This document shows, in pieces, positions 61,964-64,000 of a stretch of 64,000 nucleotides of DNA. The position numbers and the translations under genes are program-made. Position 1 is the stretch's first letter, and every line of letters begins with the position of its first letter. Origin of the DNA: Pectinophora gossypiella (lineage: Eukaryota > Arthropoda > Insecta > Lepidoptera > Gelechiidae). The stretch is from positions 3,666,672-3,730,671 of the forward strand of contig NC_065405.1 in assembly GCF_024362695.1 (NCBI RefSeq), in the 5' to 3' direction. A model generated the notes under the pieces. It ran no database searches. It saw only the letters and a list, made by a program, of their open reading frames with translations, and was not told the origin of the DNA.

Positions 61964-62045
61964 CTGATCACCTGATTGTCCAAAAAGTAAGATGATCCGT
62001 GATTCGGTAGGCACGTTAAGCTGTTGGTCCCGGTTACTACATACT
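61964..62045 (+). mobile_element. SINE-B middle part, direct half of a palindromic pair
   Basis: It reads ctgatcacctgattgtccaa, gatgatccgtgattcggtag, cacgttaagctgttggtccc and ggttactacatactga. With the inverted half it forms a stem of about 27 bp (gtagtaaccgggacca / tggtcccggttactac) around a loop of some 55 bases. Confidence 0.8.
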
Positions 62046-62423
62046 GATATCAAACTTACAGCTGCGAGTTTCATCTATACGTAAACCCATGGATGAGCTC
62101 ACGAATAAGTACGTCATCGTTTTATGTCGCAATAAAGAGATAGACTACAGATAGAAAAGTTGTGACGTAATGCTATTACATTTGGAGAAGAAAGGATTTT
62201 TACCCGACTGCGGCGAATCAAAAAGGAAGTTTATTGTTCTACAGCCGACTAGTTCTAGCACAGGTCACGTCTGAAAACAAAGGGCGTACCTACTTCGCAG
62301 TAGGACCGCGTAGGCCGTTGTTTAATATTGTAGTGTAACTTTTTGCTTGATTAAAAATGAAGACAGAATTTTGCAATTCTTGGGCAGCGACGGGTAGTAA
62401 AACTTGATCCGTCTCATGACAAC

Positions 62424-62587
62424 ACAGACTAAAAATAATACAAGGTTTCAAATATAATTCGCGCCACGAAAGAAATACACAGAGTTTAATAGAGCTAATT
62501 GACAAGTTAAACTAATTCTATGCAGAATTGGGCCGACTTTCGTGGCGCGGACTATATTTTAAACCTGGTATCTATTATCTTTATGGA
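62424..62587. mobile_element. foldback MITE family 2, copy 2
   Basis: Terminal arms ggtttcaaatataattcgcg + ccacgaaag and, inverted, ctttcgtggcgcgg + actatattttaaacc pair over at least 30 bases. The centre shares gacaagtt..actaattctatgcag with the copy at 19537-19767. Confidence 0.8.
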
Positions 62588-62601
62588 TTTTCCTGTTTTT
62601 C

Positions 62602-62724
62602 AATCAAATCAAATATACTTTATTGCACAAAACTAAAATTTCAACAATCAGACATAACACATGAATACAGTACAATTTGGGCGGCTTTATTGCTCTAGAG
62701 CAATTTCTTCCAGGCAACCACCAA
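62602..62724 (-). mobile_element. 5'-truncated LINE 3' end with 15-bp TSD
   Basis: The minus strand reads ggttgcctggaagaaattgc, then aataaagccgcccaaattgt, and ends tgtgcaataaagtatatttg plus a TTGATT tail, a typical lepidopteran LINE 3'UTR with an AATAAA signal. Identical 15-base flanks (attttcctgtttttc) lie at 62587-62601 and 62725-62739. Only about 123 bases were inserted. Confidence 0.85.
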
Positions 62725-62879
62725 ATTTTCCTGTTTTTCCTTCTTTTTCGTTTTGTAAAAAGGCGGAGTTGTCATTGTGCTTTCCGCAACCCAGGCATGA
62801 AATATAAAAAGATTAAATTTATTAAACTCATACTTTGTCACGTGATAGACTAGGTATACTGGTATATTATACATTACAT

Positions 62880-62952
62880 CATCAATTTAAGAGCCACGCT
62901 CTTGTCGGAGTAGCACCATTCACGTCTATCAAAGGCCAATTCTTTCACTTCC
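62880..62952 (-). pseudogene. LINE-X 3' end, copy 3
   Basis: The reverse complement reads gtgaaagaattggcctttga, then gacaagagcgtggctctta and aattgatgatg. It matches the ends of the copies at 27936-28115 and 48660-48838 and is shorter than both. Confidence 0.75.
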
Positions 62953-62976
62953 ATACATTATTATACAGTTCGTAAT

Positions 62977-63075
62977 GTTTTTTTGACGTGACTTATTGTA
63001 CCTACATTTGCCGCAAATTGCATTAACTACTTGGCCGGACAAATGGGGAGCGCCGAGGGCTCTCACCCGGTACAA
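62977..63075 (+). repeat. dispersed repeat 'DVTY', copy 3
   Basis: ttttttgacgtgacttattg is followed by the ttaactacttggccggacaa and atggggagcgccgagggctc segments. Next comes a perfect 8-bp hairpin (caacaggc/gcctgttg at 63085-63104). It is the best-preserved copy. Confidence 0.8.
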
Positions 63076-63104
63076 AATTTAAGACAACAGGCCTGCGCCT
63101 GTTG

Positions 63105-63340
63105 GGCGCGAACCCTGGCTTAGGACGTCGTCTGAGAGGAAAATATGTAAAAAAATAAAATTAATCGAACCTAGTGAGTCGACAGCGATAAGCGTTGAAT
63201 GAAGGAAATCGTCAACCACGCCGGCGGGGTCGCTATCGGGGTTCTGAAGGGTTTGTTGTCGTGAGATGATTGGCCGCCTCTACGGCTGGAGTAATCGGGT
63301 CGTATATTACGTCCTTTGGGCGCCAATTTTTTTTCAGTAC
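63105..63340. repeat. probable continuation of the retroelement-like repeat
   Basis: This GC-richer, high-complexity block includes gcgataagcgttgaatgaag, caaccacgccggcggggtcg and gattggccgcctctacggct. The minus strand stays open and Ser/Arg-rich (RPDYSSRRGGQSSHDNKPFR) from about 63392 to 63171. It looks like a transposable-element segment; no second copy exists in this window. Confidence 0.4.
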
Positions 63341-64000
63341 CGTCCTTAAGCGGGATGTATTCGGAAGCCGCAACTATCAGATAGTTAATCACAATTATCT
63401 ATTTTAGTATGCACACCTAATACCTACCAGACTACAGAATATTCTGACGATTACCCTACAGCTAATTAAAATAATCGCGAATTCCGATTACAATTGTAGT
63501 CGGACAATAATGACGTCATAAGCTAAGAACGAGGTCAATGACCGAAAATGCAATGCCTACCCAAAATAGGGATGCTTAGGCATGACTTTATGTTGACGCG
63601 GAAAAATGAGCGCTGAATTTAATCACCTTTTAAAAAAACATATTCAAAAACCGAAAGTATTCCGACAATTATTGACGACATACTACAGGTTAAGTGAAGT
63701 AAGTAAAAAATAACCACTTAATTGTAAAATTGTGATAATACTGTAATGAATTAAGGTGACAAAAGTGACACCTTATGGACGTAATGGTTATCCTTGAGGT
63801 TAAACCAACGTCATTCAATTGAAACAAACAGTACAGGAAGGAAGTTTATCTTTTTATGTCGTAAGTATGATAATTATGCCTTGTGCACATGTACTTATTC
63901 TGCCAAACACTTTTATACTTAAATAAATGTAATTTCACACATTTGGATGTTATTTATTTCAGACGAATCCATATCTTGTACGCTTATCTTATTAACTAGT
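63341..64000. other. unannotated AT-rich DNA
   Basis: No gene or repeat was recognised. Confidence 0.45.

Noticed and set aside
1..64000. CRISPR array, bacterial operon or prophage
   Set aside because: There are no regularly spaced repeats, no ribosome-binding sites and no long ORFs. The nuclear tRNA, SINEs and splice-like signals indicate a eukaryotic genome.

Overview
This is an AT-rich nuclear window from an insect, almost certainly a moth or butterfly. It is mostly intergenic or intronic. It has no operons, no ribosome-binding-site structure and no complete protein-coding gene. The lepidopteran call rests on recognisable tRNA-derived SINEs with the long body typical of moths, several foldback MITE families, and the degraded 3' ends of non-LTR retrotransposons of the kind scattered through lepidopteran genomes. 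The only confidently complete gene is tRNA-Lys (UUU) at 56828-56900 on the minus strand. No open frame exceeds about 160 codons, and most open frames are chance or antisense to GC-rich patches.

Layout. From 1 to 4.2 kb nothing is recognised. At 4.2-4.9 kb a CpG-rich island stands out sharply. On its minus strand it holds a good candidate first coding exon (4195-4337) with a near-consensus splice donor, so a minus-strand gene probably continues beyond the left edge. Two further minus-strand candidate first exons were seen: a short one at 18151-18205 with a strong donor, and one at 38485-38729 that would encode a signal peptide. They may be alternative promoters of one large minus-strand gene or unrelated; the sequence does not decide this. 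From 5 to 49 kb the DNA is mostly unrecognised and AT-rich. Embedded in it are foldback MITEs (13.58-14.06 kb, 19.54-19.77 kb), a perfect 26-bp-arm hairpin (15.76 kb), decayed LINE tails, and a 1.19-kb element at 31.6-32.8 kb.

From 49 to 63.5 kb the density of recognisable transposable elements rises. There is a frameshifted RTE-like reverse transcriptase, another MITE, two SINE families (one copy intact with a 12-bp target-site duplication), a 5'-truncated LINE with a 15-bp target-site duplication, nested and inverted SINE pieces, and repeated AGATGGCGCT motifs that resemble the CTCF core.

The most unusual item is the 31599-32787 element. It has 83-bp terminal inverted repeats, each built of three adjacent CATG-centred palindromes. 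Its interior carries a coding fragment resembling the N-terminal part of KRBA2/Ginger-type integrase proteins, apparently interrupted by a piece of another dispersed repeat. It could be a non-autonomous cut-and-paste transposon with an unusually regular palindromic binding-site array.
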